Positions 24,031 to 34,649 of a stretch of 64,000 bases of DNA are shown piece by piece (position 1 is the stretch's first letter; every line of letters starts with the position of its first letter). Where the stretch lies: assembly GCF_036850765.1 (NCBI RefSeq), contig NC_089491.1, positions 91,172,740-91,236,739 on the forward strand. Direction: 5' to 3'. The position numbers and the translations under genes are program-made. Below the pieces are notes generated by a model. It saw only the letters and a list, made by a program, of their open reading frames with translations, was not told the DNA's origin and did not search any database. Origin of the DNA: Saccopteryx bilineata (taxonomy: Eukaryota > Chordata > Mammalia > Chiroptera > Emballonuridae).

Positions 24031-24094
24031 GTCTAACCATTATACCATACACTTGAAACTAATAAAAAATAATATTTAATGCCAAGCGTAATCA

Positions 24095-24345
24095 AAAATA
24101 ATTTATTTTTAAATTTTTAATTTTAAATTGAATTTATTTGGGTGACATTGGTTAATAAAATTATACAGGTTTCAGATTTACAACTACCTCATCTGCATAT
24201 TGCATTGTATGTTCACCACCCTAAATCAATTCTCCCTCCATCACCATCTGCCCTCCTCTACCTCCACCTCCTCTCATCTCTTTTTCCTCCTGTATCCCCA
24301 GACTGTTGTCTGTACCTAAAAGCTTTTTTTTTTCCTTTGGTGAAA
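24095..24345 (-). mobile_element. L1 3' end, minus strand
   Basis: Reverse complement of the bat L1 3'UTR: T-rich start (its poly(A)), 'tttgggtgacattggtta', 'aaattatacaggtttc', 'attgtatgttcaccacc', then pyrimidine-rich DNA. It abuts the plus-strand L1 tail in a tail-to-tail arrangement. Confidence 0.8.
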
Positions 24346-24798
24346 AATATAAAGAGAAAAATAATTTTAAAAATTAAAAAAATTAGATCAATTTGATAAA
24401 CTTTTAGCAGAGTGCCTAGTACTAATAAACAGGTTTGGAAATGATAAAAAAATATTTTAGAAATCTATAAATAAATAATATAAACCAACTAAATAAATTT
24501 AATGTGATGGCTGAGGATGACAAGTGAAGCAAAACTGCTTGATTAGACAAAAACTTGTTTATCTTGTCATCTGATGGGCCTGTATCATGAAGATATACTA
24601 AAAATAGTTTTAGAAAAGTACTTAAAATTGAGTTTTCTAGCCATTATCGGACTTTTGCTTTTGTCTGGAAATCAAAAAATTACCATTATTCAGTTTTAAC
24701 ACCAACATTTGGATAATGAAAAGTTAATCTTGACAAGTAAGATAGATAGTTTGAGAAATTCTGGCCTCTGTACTGATATGTTCTACTTAATCAGTCTT
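24346..24798. other. No recognised feature
   Basis: AT-rich spacer whose last bases are the left target duplication of the next SINE. Confidence 0.5.
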
Positions 24799-25239
24799 TT
24801 TTTTGTTTTTGTTTTTTGGGTTTTTTTTTTTGTTTTTTTTTTAAAGATAATTATTTTATTAATTTTCTTTTCTTTTTTTTTGTATTTCTCTGAAGTTGGA
24901 AGCGGGGAGGCAGTCAGACAGACTCCCGCATGCACTGACCGGGATCCACCCGGCACGCCCATCAGGGGGTGATGCTCTGTCCATCTGGGGCTTCGCTCTG
25001 CCGCAATCAGAGCCATTCTAGAGCCTGAGGCAGAGGCCACAGAGGCATCCTCAGTGCCCCGGCAAACGCTGCTCCAATGGAGCCTTGGCTGCGGGAGGGG
25101 AAGAGAGACAGAGAGGAAGGAGAGGGGGAGGGTGGGGAATCATATGGGCGCCTCTCCTGTGTGCCCTGGCCGGGAATTGAACCTGGGACTCTTGCACGCC
25201 AGGCCGACACTCTACCATTGAGCCAACCGGCCAGGGCCT
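24799..25239 (-). mobile_element. SINE type A, minus strand, young
   Basis: Long T-rich tail, then 'tgaagttggaagcgggg', full body, and head ending 'ccaaccggccagggcc'. Identical 15-mers tacttaatcagtctt flank it (24784-24798 and 25240-25254). Low divergence and many CpGs suggest recent insertion. The open frames here are SINE-derived. Confidence 0.95.
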
Positions 25240-25321
25240 TACTTAATCAGTCTTATTGAATACCTAATAAGGATATTATTATCATGTAAAATTAAAATAA
25301 ATAAAAGTAACAGTAAAAAGT

Positions 25322-25688
25322 TTTGTTGTTGTTTTCCAAAGTGAGAAGCGGGGTGGGAGGCAGACAGACAGACTCCTGTATGTGCCCCACTGGGATCCAC
25401 CCATCATGCCCACTAGGGGGCAATGCTCGGCCCCTCTGGGGTGTTGCTCGGCTGCAATGGGAACCATTTTAGCGTCTGAGGCAGAGGCCATGGAGCTGTC
25501 CTCAGTGCCCAGGCCAACTTTGCTCCAATGGAGCCTTGGCTGCGGGAGGGGAACAGAGAGACAGAGAGAAAAGAGAGCGAGGAGGGTGGAGAAGCAGATC
25601 AGCGCTTCTCCTGTGTGCTCTGGCCAGGAATCAATCCCAGGACTTCCACACGCTGGGCTGATGCTCTCCCACTGGGCCAAGCAGCCAG
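25322..25688 (-). mobile_element. SINE type A, minus strand
   Basis: Full-length reverse copy from 'gtgagaagcggggtggg' to the head 'gggccaagcagccag'. Identical 10-mers agtaaaaagt flank it (25312-25321 and 25689-25698). The 132-codon minus-strand frame spanning it is SINE sequence. Confidence 0.95.
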
Positions 25689-25839
25689 AGTAAAAAGTAT
25701 CTTATCTGTAAAATAATAACAAAACTTCTGAACATCTATTTATTATAAGGCATTGTTCAAAATGTTTTACATGGCCATTTTATCAGTATGTACAATGATG
25801 ATATAAGGCACATTATTAAGAGATCATTTATTTCGTACA

Positions 25840-26130
25840 TAAAAAAAAGCAGGCTGATAACTGTTGGGTGTGAGGTTGGGTGAGGGAGGTGGAGTGAAAA
25901 AGCAAAAACAGACAAAACAACCCAATTCATGGACATGAACAACAATGTGAATATTGTTGGGGGTGGGGGATAGAGGAATGTATAGGGGTAATAAATGGTG
26001 ATGGATGAAGACTTGACTTGGGGGGTGAACATACAATGTGGTGTACAGAAATGTGTCGTAGTATTGGGCATCTGAAACCTGTATAATTACATTAACTAAA
26101 GTCACCCTAATAAAATTCAATTAAAAAAAA
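25840..26130 (+). mobile_element. L1 3' end
   Basis: Sense 3'UTR: 'ctgataactgttggg', G-rich patch, 'aataaatggtgatgg', 'gtgaacatacaatgtgg', 'catctgaaacctgtata', 'cctaataaaattcaatt' and an A-tail. 5'-truncated. Minus-strand frames of about 100 codons across it are antisense L1. Confidence 0.85.
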
Positions 26131-26789
26131 ATAAAAGTCTCCCATGGATTCTCTTCCCTTGAATAGTAATTAATTTTTTTTAAATTTCATTCAAGGAATC
26201 TTATGGGCATGATCATAACCTTCTTCTCAGTCTCTGGCCTCCCCTCTCCTGACTGTGGTCTGTAAAAAAGCAAGCTCAGGTTTCAGTTGCAAAAGGACAC
26301 TTAAACCCGAACCAAAGTGCTCACTTATATTTAAGCCCTTCTGGGCCTTCCGCCCTAGCCCTGTCCCTCTTCTTGCAGGACCATCATCTGCTGGAGAAAT
26401 TCTGACCACTGAGAGATGGTCAATATTTTTTAGAGAAAAAAATTCATATGTGCCCCAAAACTTATATCTGATCTTTCATATAGCTTTTTAAAAAGTAGGC
26501 TTATAACTGAAAACAACCAAAATGTCCTTCAGTGGTTGAATGCTTAAACAACCTTTGAAACAGCCATACCATAATACTCAGCAATGAAAAAGAGAAAGTT
26601 CTTGAATGTACAAATAATAAGTGTATGTTTAGTTTTTATTTGTTTATTTGCCTTTTTGTTTATAAAACTATCAAACTCTTTTCCAGACTGGCTTTACATA
26701 ATTTTAAATCCTTAGCAATTTGTAAGAGATCTACTTTCTCTTTACTTTTACTAGAAACTAATACTATCATATTTTTTTTCTTTCTAGCT
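26131..26789. other. No recognised feature
   Basis: A G+C-richer patch at 26220-26410 has short open frames on both strands but no motif I can assign. Confidence 0.45.
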
Positions 26790-27107
26790 CAGGGGTTAGT
26801 AACCTTTTTGGCTGAGAGAGCCATGAGCACCACATATTTTAAAATATAATTCCGTGAGAGCCATACAATGACCCATGTACCTTACGCATTATCCAATAAA
26901 AATTTGGTGTTGTCCTGGAGGACAGCTGTGATTGGCTCCAGCCACCTGCAACCATGAAAATGAGCAGTAGAAAATGAATGGATTGTAATACATGAGAATG
27001 TTTTATATTTTTAACGTTATTTTTTTTATTAAAGATTTGTCTGCAAACCAGATGCAGTCCTCAAAAGAGCCACATCTGACTTGCAAGCCATAGGTTCCCG
27101 ACCCCTG
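26790..27107 (+). mobile_element. Non-autonomous hAT transposon, 318 bp
   Basis: Left end CAGGGGTTAGTAACC, right end 'ggttcccgacccctg', with the nearly identical 8-mers ttctagct (26782-26789) and ctctagct (27108-27115) as target duplication. The interior begins with 'tttttggctgagagagcc' and has no open frame. Confidence 0.92.
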
Positions 27108-27314
27108 CTCTAGCTGTTCTGAAAGGTATATATTGATATTTCATCATATTCTTAATTTGTATTTCCCTGAATGCTAGTAACATTGAACATAATTTCACGT
27201 GATTGACATTTGTATATTTTATTTAGTAAAATAGCATTCAAGTCTTTTGAATATTTTCTAGTTGGACTGTTTTGTTTTTGCTTCCTTTTTTTTTTCCATT
27301 GAGTTTTGAGAATT

Positions 27315-27702
27315 CTTTTTATTTTATTTTATTTTATTTTATTTATTTTTAATGGGGTGACATCAGTAAATCAAGATACATATATTCAAAGATAACATGT
27401 CCAGGTTATCTTGTCGTTCAATTATGTTGCATACCCATCACCCAAAGTCAGATTGTCCTGTCACCCTCTATCTAGTTCTCTTTGTGCCCCTCCCCCTCCC
27501 CCTTCCCTCTCCCTCTCCCCTCTCCCCCCATAACCACCTCAGCCCCATGTTCATTGCAGCATTGTTCACAGTGGCCAGGACATGGAAACAACCAAAAAGC
27601 CCATCAATAGATGACTGGATAAAGAAGATGTGGCACATATACACTATGGAATACTACTCAGCCATAAGAAATGATGACATCGGATCATTGATAAGAGTGT
27701 GG
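27315..27702 (-). mobile_element. 5'-inverted (twin-primed) young L1
   Basis: The left part (about 27315-27541) is the L1 3'UTR and (TAAAA)n tail read in reverse: 'aatggggtgacatcag', 'acccatcacccaaagtc', 'ctatctagttctctttg', and a C-rich tract. The right part (about 27543-27689) is ORF2 C-terminal coding in plus orientation, with residues WHIYTMEYYSAIRND visible. The halves point in opposite directions, the signature of twin priming. Flanks 'tgagaattctttttat' (27307) and 'tgagaattttttat' (27703) look like the target duplication. Confidence 0.88.
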
Positions 27703-28629
27703 TGAGAATTTTTTATATATTCCAGATACATGATGTGCAACCAAATTTTTCCAGTTTTTACCTGGTCTTTTTATACTCCTAACAAAGTCTTCAACAAAGT
27801 AAAAGTTTTATTTTTGATTAAGACTGATTTATCAATTTTTCTATTATGAATTTTGCTGAAGGTATTTTGTCTAAGAATGTTCAGTTAAATTCTAGATCCA
27901 GAAGATTTTCTCCTTTGTTTCTTCTCCAAGTTTCTAGCTTTACATTTTACATTTAATACTGTCCCATTTATTTATTTTTATAAGTTGCAAATTTTAGGTG
28001 AGATTAATTCACCCCAATGGATATGCAATTGTTCTAGCACCACTTATTGAAGAGTCCGCCCTTCCTCTGAAAGGTTTTGTACCTTGGTCAAAAATAATTA
28101 TCCGTAGTTTTATGGGTCTGTTTTTGGGTTCTTTGTTTTGTTGTATTGGTCTATGTGTCTGGCCCTCCATCTATATCACACAGTAATTTTGATAGAAATT
28201 GAAGTAAACTTTTATTTCAATTTGGGAAGAATTGACATCTTCACTAGTTTGAGTCTTGCAATCAATGGACAAGATGTGTTTCTCCATTGATTCAGATCTA
28301 CTTTGATTACATTCACCAGCACTGTCTGGTTTTTAGCATGCATGTCCTATAAATGTTTTGTTAAATATACACTTAAATATTTTAGTTTTGAATGATTTTA
28401 AATCATATTGTAACTGTTTTTATAGCCAGTTTATATGCATCTAAATTATCTTTCTATGTTGATCTTCTTCATGTGACCTCTTTGAAATCACTTATCACTT
28501 TTGGAATATATATGTCAGGAGTGGGCAAAAGTAAGTTTATGGTGCTGAGTACAAGAAAAACAGCATTTGTTCCTGTATTTTTATTTACTTATTATTTACT
28601 TGTAGTATTTGTCTTATTGTTATTATTTC

Positions 28630-28738
28630 ATAGAAGCACATGGGCGCTTCTCCTGTGTGTCCTGACCAGGAATCAAACCCAGGACATCCACACACCTGGC
28701 CCAGATTCTACCACTGAGCCAATGAGCCCAGTGCCTCT
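28630..28738 (-). mobile_element. SINE type A, tRNA-like head fragment, minus strand
   Basis: Only the head and first body block are present, from 'agcacatgggcgcttc' through 'cctgaccaggaatcaaac' to 'ccaatgagcccagtgcc'. The 3' half and A-tail are missing, which is unusual since truncation normally removes the 5' end. A later deletion is likely. Confidence 0.8.
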
Positions 28739-29134
28739 TGTTTAGCATATTAATACAGTAGATTACCTTGACTGATTTTTAACATTTCACCAGCCTTCTG
28801 TCTCTGCAATACACCCCATTTGGTCATGGCGTACACGTTTTCTTCATATAACTGAGCTCTATTTTCTAATATTATCTTGTTTTTATGTCCTTATTTGTAA
28901 ATATCATGTTTTATTTTCTTGTTTTGTATTATGAAGTTGTTGCAACCAGCTATTGATTAATAATTTTAGGAAGAGTCATTATCTTAACCAAATTCAGTGT
29001 TTCTATCCACAAATAAGGAATACTTATTAATTTTTTCAAGTTTTATTTCTCTTGCAATGTCTTGTAACTTTTCATGTACAACTGTCAACTTTTCTTAGAT
29101 TTATCTTTCAGTATTTTATAATTATGTAATCATA

Positions 29135-29235
29135 AATAATATTGTTTTTAATTAAATTTAATTGACATGACACTAGTTTAATTATACAGGTTTCAGGTAC
29201 CCAATTCTATAACATCTCTGTGCACCATACTGTGT
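29135..29235 (-). mobile_element. L1 3' end fragment, minus strand
   Basis: 'aaatttaattgacatgaca', 'aattatacaggtttcag' and 'ctgtgcaccatactgtg' are the reverse of the L1 3' terminus. Confidence 0.7.
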
Positions 29236-29656
29236 TTGTAAATGTTTATGTTTTATCACTTGTACGTACAATGCAATTTATTTCTATATATCGGTTTTCT
29301 AATTAAAGCTGAGACTGAAGCACTTAGACCAGTAGCATCCATGATAACTCCTAGCGCCTGGGCAGGAATAATTTCCTTTTGCTACTCTGACATTTCCACT
29401 GAATTGTTTTTATCTCTGAATAAGCCTTGCCTTTGACAACATGAACAGGGAAAGAATGTGTTAGTGATCTAGAATTTAACTGAGAGAATTGTATGACAGA
29501 TCTACTGGGTCCACAAAATCTAGTTCTGGTTGAAGATTGGTCAAGAGAAGTTGTCACTTCCTGAGCCACCAGAGGGTTGAGTGCCCCTGGCCCAGAGACT
29601 GGAGGGAGAAGAGTCAAGTGCATCATATAAGCATTAGCACTGTTGTGACATATATT

Positions 29657-30127
29657 ACAATGATATTCAGCTTTATTTTCAGGATGGAGCCAAGAGGTAT
29701 TCAGAACACTTGAGTTAGTTGAGGCATCTTTGCGAGAGAAGTGCTTGGGAACCCCAGAACTCTGGTGCTTATTTGAGTCTTAGCAGACAGAATGTGAGGA
29801 AACACAGGGGAGGGCTCTGTGGCTTCTTTTGGTACCAGTACATTGTTTGTACCATCAATTATTTCATTGCTCAAGGTGCAGGTGAGTCTAGCATATGTTC
29901 CTGTGGATGAAGAAATGAAGGGCAGCTGGGTCAGCACAGGCTAGGAGAGGAAACCTGAAAACACAGATGCTTATGGGTGATGGGGATAAGCTGCTTGGAT
30001 TCCCTATCTGAGCTAAAGGGGCTGACACACACAGGCTGGTGAGGGGAGAGGCTGCCTCTCATCTCCAATAACGGCCTGTCCCTATACAGTGAGAAAGAAG
30101 CAGGACGAAGAGAGAAGTCAAAGCCAT
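29657..30127 (-). pseudogene. Immunoglobulin lambda variable (IGLV5-like) pseudogene
   Basis: Read on the minus strand this has the layout of an Ig lambda V gene. A 46-base leader exon (30127-30082) encodes MALTSLFVLLLSHCI. An intron of about 127 bases ends at an AG (29956-29955), and the V exon starts at 29954. Framework 1 reads PVLTQ and then ARLTCTL with Cys23. After a frameshift near 29840 comes WYQKKPQSPP, with the core Trp. After a second shift, from 29779, comes DSNKHQSSGVPKHFS and then PENKAEYHC with Cys104 at 29659-29657. These match IGLV5 landmarks. Breaks: the donor after the leader reads GG instead of GT; the codon before PVLTQ is TAG where CAG is usual; there are two frameshifts; I see no intact recombination heptamer. 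Flanks are ordinary repeats, with no other V, J or C segment, so it looks like an orphon outside the lambda locus. A VPREB-type relative is the main alternative. Confidence 0.87.
30082..30127 (-). other. Leader exon of the Ig lambda V pseudogene
   Basis: 46 bases from ATG, the same length as typical IGLV leader exons: 15 codons of a hydrophobic signal peptide plus one base of a split glycine codon. The following donor dinucleotide is GG, so normal splicing would fail. Confidence 0.8.
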
Positions 30128-31224
30128 GGTGCTCACAGCCCTGCTGTAACCCCAGAGCTGGAGCTCTGTTGCCCAGGTTTCTTTCATCTTCCTCACTGGC
30201 CTAAAAGAGGAGGGGCTACTCACCCGTGTTCCCTGCTGGTACTCCTTGCACCACCCTGAGTGACAGCTTGGTTCTTGTTTAGATGGACTAGGGTCTCATG
30301 GGTGATACTCATGGTTTGGGAGGGACCAGGCAAGAAGTGGCTGGGACCCTGCACAGAACTGCAAGCAAAGGACTCTGTCCAGGCTAGAGAGGACACAACT
30401 GCTGAGTCTCCATCAGTGAGCACAGGGCCCAGGGGCCCAGCCTGCTCCTATAGTGAATGGTCCTTAATGAGCAGCTATGGAGGGATCACAGGGCAGTCCC
30501 ACAGTGCCCCCTACTGATTATAGGGCACACTCTGCCTGATGGCCTAAAGCCCTGAGAGCTCAGATGGTTTTGCAGTTTAGAAGTTCACTGTCTCTCTTCA
30601 CATATCCATGGATTGGTTCCCAGATACTGTGATTCTTCTACTACAGTATAGAGAATATTGTAGTATTTCACTCCCAGAGGAGTCCCCATCTGTGCAAGGT
30701 CCAAACATATACATAAAGGACAAATTAGTTTGGTTTCATCTGCAGTGATATTGTAAAAGTAAATACACAGTGACCTTCATGTTCTGTGTCACAGATGAGG
30801 GGACTGTTCATCTGGTTTGAAGACTCATAAGGGCTGTTCAAGCAATTTTCAAGGAATACACTTAGAGGCATGTCAAAGGAGGTCTATTCAGTAAAAATCT
30901 CAAGGCATGGGCTACAGGTACAGTTTTCATAGATTGGATTGGATTAAGGATTTGGTAAAAATAATGACTTTTGTAGACTTCACATTTACCTGTGGAAAGT
31001 GCAGCATGCTTACTCATATTAGAAACTGACTTTTTATTTTAGTCGGTGGTGTTCTACATATTTGTGCCATGTGTTTCCTCTTGGGATTGTCTTAGGTGTC
31101 CTAAATTTGTTTATATTTTAAACAAAACATTTCTGACTTGTAAAAAAAAAAAAAAGATAATTTATATTTATTTGCCCTTATTTCAATATGTGTATTTTCT
31201 AAGTCTTATATATTAATTTATTTC
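30128..31224. other. Upstream flank of the Ig pseudogene; nothing else recognised
   Basis: 30130-30560 is richer in G+C than the surroundings and may be V-gene upstream DNA carried along with the pseudogene. I do not find the expected octamer (ATTTGCAT). Beyond 30560 the sequence is AT-rich with nothing I can assign. Confidence 0.4.
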
Positions 31225-31330
31225 CAATTTATATACTGCAAAATTGAGGCACAGTAAGATTAAAAACTTTAGCTCAAATCTTCAGTGGTAGAATTTGGCT
31301 TTTATATAGAATTTGGCTCTCAGGTCCATA
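31225..31330 (-). mobile_element. MIR fragment, minus strand
   Basis: 'aaaattgaggcacagtaag' then 'gtggtagaatttggct' reads like the reverse of the MIR core. Short and diverged. Confidence 0.45.
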
Positions 31331-31799
31331 TCTTAAATATATAAAACTGCTTCCTGCTGTATGGACTTTGAATTTTAGATAATCTTATTATCCTTTCCAT
31401 ACTTTAAATGCTTTATTTTTATGGAGACTTTATTAACACTTCCTAAATTTAGTGTTTGGTAGATAAATGACATATATAGGCAACACTTGTTTATTCATCA
31501 TTTATCAATTTAATTGCATAACAATGTGACCAATATTTATAGTGTGTCTGGTTATAGGCCCTTGTTGCTCAGTAAGTTTGTTTTTGGCAACATATCACAG
31601 TATCTCAAGCTTACCTAAAACCATAATAGCTTGTCAAAATCATCAACAAAAAAAATTTGCCACCATGCTTTCATTGCTTAGAAAGAGGCTTCTGGTTTGA
31701 ACCACTAATTTGAGAACAATATAAAAAAGAGATCATAATTTTGGTTTAACAGCCAGTATCTCAAAAACAGATTCTGGATTGTTTTAATTAACTTTCTGT

Positions 31800-32189
31800 T
31801 CTACCTTTGTATTTTGAGAAACTCGAAACCTTCAGAAAAGGTGAAAAAATAGAACAACAGACTTTCCTATATGGTTACGTATATGCAATGGTAGCACTTT
31901 ACCGCACCTGCTGCATCTCTTTTTCTCTAAATATTTGCATCATATCTGTGTGTATATATGTGTGTACAAAAAATATGCATATGTTTTATATGAGAACCCT
32001 TTGAAAGTAAAATGTAGATAGCATGATCTTTCTTCCCAAATGCTTTGACATGGATTTCTTTAGAAAAAGGACATGTACCTACATGTTTACAACAACACAA
32101 TAACACTATCTCAAGAAATATAACATTGCAACAATCATATTATCTAATACATAGCCTACATCCCATTTTACCAATTGTCTCAACAGTGT

Positions 32190-32248
<59 letters not shown>

Positions 32249-32480
32249 CCTTCCTCCTCTTCCTTCTTCTTCTTTCTTCTTCTTTTAATCCAGTATCCAA
32301 AGAAGGACAATGCATTGACTTGGCTTGCCCTCTAACTGAAGGCACTAAAGGTAGTAAATTTGTCATTATTAGATTCAGGTTAAATATTTTTACAAAACTG
32401 CAGAGAGGTGTTGTTGACTTAACAAAATTTTAAGATTCTCTTATTTGAATATGTATATTTGAAAATGCCACTGGTCTTCC
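31800..32480 (-). mobile_element. Ancient L1M-type LINE fragment, minus strand
   Basis: An ordered series of landmarks typical of an old L1M antisense copy: 'ttgagaaactcgaaacc', 'ttgaaagtaaaatgtag', 'ccaattgtctcaaca', then after the T-rich stretch 'aatccagtatccaaag' and 'agattcaggttaaat'. The T-rich stretch has expanded into a microsatellite. Confidence 0.55.
32190..32248. repeat. (TTTC)n microsatellite
   Basis: About 14 perfect TTTC units followed by a diverged pyrimidine tract to 32285, located inside the old LINE. The 96- and 86-codon frames here are translations of this repeat. Confidence 0.95.
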
Positions 32481-33538
32481 TGATCAATTTTTATTTTCCC
32501 AGTCATGATGATTTATATGTTTATGCTTTTTTATTTTAATTTTTGTATTATTGGAAAAATGTCCAAATTGACTAGAAAGGGTATTAATGAACTTGCTAAA
32601 AAAATTAATCAATAAGGAACTCCCTAACTTTCATGTTTGATATTTTCATATATATCTGAGCAAAAAAGAAAGTTCCCCAAGTATACCCAGTCCTTTCACT
32701 CTTAACATTTTGGGCATCATATTAACATAACTCTGATGGCCCTACAGACTTAATAAATGTGGCAATGATCAATAACATTGCCACTTTCCTCACTCATGCT
32801 TTCCATGATGTTTATATATATATATTATTTGCTCTTTGAGACAGCTGTGAGAATTAGGTCTATGCTAAATCTCACCATGACTCTGGCTTCTCCAACAGCT
32901 GCCCAAAGACACTGGGTAACATGACCTGGAAGTCCAGAAAATTTAAAAGAATGAGGCAAATTTGGGTCAAAAAAAGCAGGAAATAAGAAGCCACTGAGAA
33001 ATGCATTCCTTCACCTCCCTCCTTTTCTGAAGCATCATGGGTCCACAGGGCCTCTCAGCAGATGCCCCAGAAGAGCACTCGATCTCCGTGTGAAGCAGTG
33101 CAGCTTGAAAAAACACCTGCCTTCTATTTGCTCACCCTTCTTCTCCGCTTCATTGCCTGCTCCCCTCACTCTTGCATTCTGGGGTTCCACTCAAAATGAA
33201 GCATAAACAAATAAAAATAAAATAAAATGGCCCATCTAAAGTAATGTTGATAATAACAATGAACTTAACCAAAAGCATTAGGACTAAAAAAGTAGTGCTG
33301 CTGTGTTGTCTTCTACCAATCACATTAAGCTTGAAGAACGTCAGTGAGAAACCTTCCCAAACAGCTCCATGAAACATCTTGTTAGAAAGTCACGTATTAG
33401 AAGAAATCTCATTTAGGAATTCCAAATACAGATAGCTTACAGACAATGTTTCTTCCAATTACCACAGCAATTTGTGCCTTTTTGTCCAATCATTTTGATC
33501 ACATTTGTGGGATTGAAGATATTTTTGCCTAATTAGCT
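32481..33538. other. No recognised feature
   Basis: Unique-looking DNA with a mildly G+C-richer stretch at 33000-33190. The short minus-strand frame at 33377-33150 has no recognisable motif. Confidence 0.45.
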
Positions 33539-33540
33539 TT

Positions 33541-33843
33541 TTTTTTAACTGAATTTATTGGGATGACACTGGTTAACAAAATCATACACATTTTAGGTGC
33601 ATAATTCTATAACACAACTCTGCATTCCATATTGTGTGTTCCTGCTCCAAGGTCAAGTCTCCATCCATCACCATTTATCCCTCCATACCCTCCTCACCTC
33701 TCCACCACCAACAATCACTACACTGTGTTGATGCCCATGAGTTTTTTTTTTCCTTTTATGCTCAATTCCTCCACACTCCATCAGCTAACACCCCACCACA
33801 CACACACACCCAGCTGTCAACTAATGAGGACATCAACAAATGT
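33541..33843 (-). mobile_element. L1 3' end, minus strand, with target duplication
   Basis: T-run, 'tattgggatgacactggt', 'gcataattctataaca', 'tccatccatcaccattt' and C-rich DNA are the reverse of the L1 3'UTR. Flanking 'gcctaattag' and 'gcctcattag' fit a target duplication with one mismatch. A (CA)n stretch and 73-76-codon frames inside are repeat-derived. Confidence 0.8.
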
Positions 33844-34084
33844 TGGCCTCATTAGTTTTTAATTGGCTCACACTGGCACTTTGTAAATGACCACCCTGAC
33901 CTCAGTCACCTCACGGGAGCTCCACATCCTTCAGTGCTAACATGCTAAGTACGTGTAAAGATACTGCCACTGTGGGCAGATCTGGGCTCGTGTAAAACAG
34001 TGTTAGAAATTCCCAAGGAAAACAAAATCCTGGAATTGCTACTAAGGCAACTGACTAGGGAATAAGTAAGAAAAGGTACCAGAA

Positions 34085-34250
34085 AGCTGAGAATCAGAGC
34101 CTAACTATATGTGCAGCTCTGATAAGTCACTTAACTTCTGATCTATAGTTTTCTAATCTTCCTGATACTTATTTATCTAAAAAAAAAATCCCACTGAACT
34201 TAATTATCTCTAAGATTCTTGCCAGCTATAAAATTTGGTGATTTTATTGG
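34085..34250 (+). mobile_element. MIR-like fragment
   Basis: 'gataagtcacttaacttctg' and 'gattcttgccagctat' resemble the MIR/MIR3 core. Weak. Confidence 0.4.
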
Positions 34251-34314
34251 TTAAGCACTAGACACAATGTAAATAACTTCAAATGGAATTAGGCTCTGTT
34301 CTTTGGAGAACATT

Positions 34315-34649
34315 TGTAGGGAAAACAGCTGTGGTTAGGCTTGCTCACTTGTTTTTTGGCTGCAAACACACTGCATGATTAGTATGTGAGCATGTGACAA
34401 AGAGTCACGTGTGTGCATAAGTGTGTAGCCTATATAAGGCTACAGGCACTTTCCATAGGGGCGAATTGCTTGCCCACCACGGGGAGGAACAGTTTTCCTG
34501 TTTGCTCCCCTCCACCCTCCAACACCCCCCCACTACCAGAGAAGAGCTTTTCCCCTGCCTGTTTACTCTCCTACCCAATGCTTTCCCACTCTGCAGTTCC
34601 TCTACCCTCCGCCAGAATCCAGTGCAAATCTGCCTCGCCCTAGCCACCA
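34315..34649 (+). repeat. LTR-like segment, possible solo LTR
   Basis: The segment starts with TG and ends with CA. Flanking 5-mers acatt (34310-34314) and gcatt (34650-34654) agree at four of five positions. Inside lie a perfect CACGTG E-box (34406-34411) and a TATATAAG box (34431-34438), followed by a C-rich tract. This order resembles the U3-R-U5 layout of an endogenous retroviral LTR. No AATAAA and no internal retroviral gene are seen, and I do not recognise the family. A relic promoter is the alternative. Confidence 0.35.

Larger units (their letters stand above)
21590..24090 (+). mobile_element. Old L1, ORF2 3' part to 3' end, interrupted
   Basis: Sense L1 landmarks run in order: 'ttcaaagttcataaag', 'gaggacctgaattgac', 'cacaacgagattatcacc', 'tgtggagaaaagg', 'ttcattgcagcatt', 'gtccatccatagac', then 3'UTR 'gtacaaattggtag' and 'tagtcatagggatata'. 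Reading frames are destroyed. The element is interrupted by a SINE at 22428 and a hAT at 22871 (itself carrying a SINE), and resumes at 24031 with 'accatacacttgaaac'. Confidence 0.8.
27118..29130 (-). mobile_element. Old L1 ORF2 fragments, minus strand
   Basis: Reverse L1 ORF2 landmarks include 'gtatttccctgaatgct', 'aagtcttttgaatatt', 'gcaccacttattgaag', 'tttatgggtctg', 'gtattggtctatgtg' and 'catttggtcatggcg'. The segment from about 28930 repeats a region already seen near 28250, so at least two fragments are joined. A younger L1 (27315-27702) and a SINE piece (28630) interrupt it. Confidence 0.75.

Noticed and set aside
25282..25680. 132-codon minus-strand open frame
   Set aside because: Lies across a type A SINE with a clear target duplication.
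27397..27705. 102-codon frame ending in a reverse-transcriptase-related peptide
   Set aside because: It is the C-terminal tip of L1 ORF2 fused by inversion to antisense 3'UTR, not a gene.
29657..30127. Possibility that the Ig V segment is functional
   Set aside because: Lost splice donor, an in-frame stop before framework 1, two frameshifts and no visible recombination heptamer.
32045..32366. Serine/leucine- and lysine-rich frames on both strands
   Set aside because: Translations of the (TTTC)n microsatellite.
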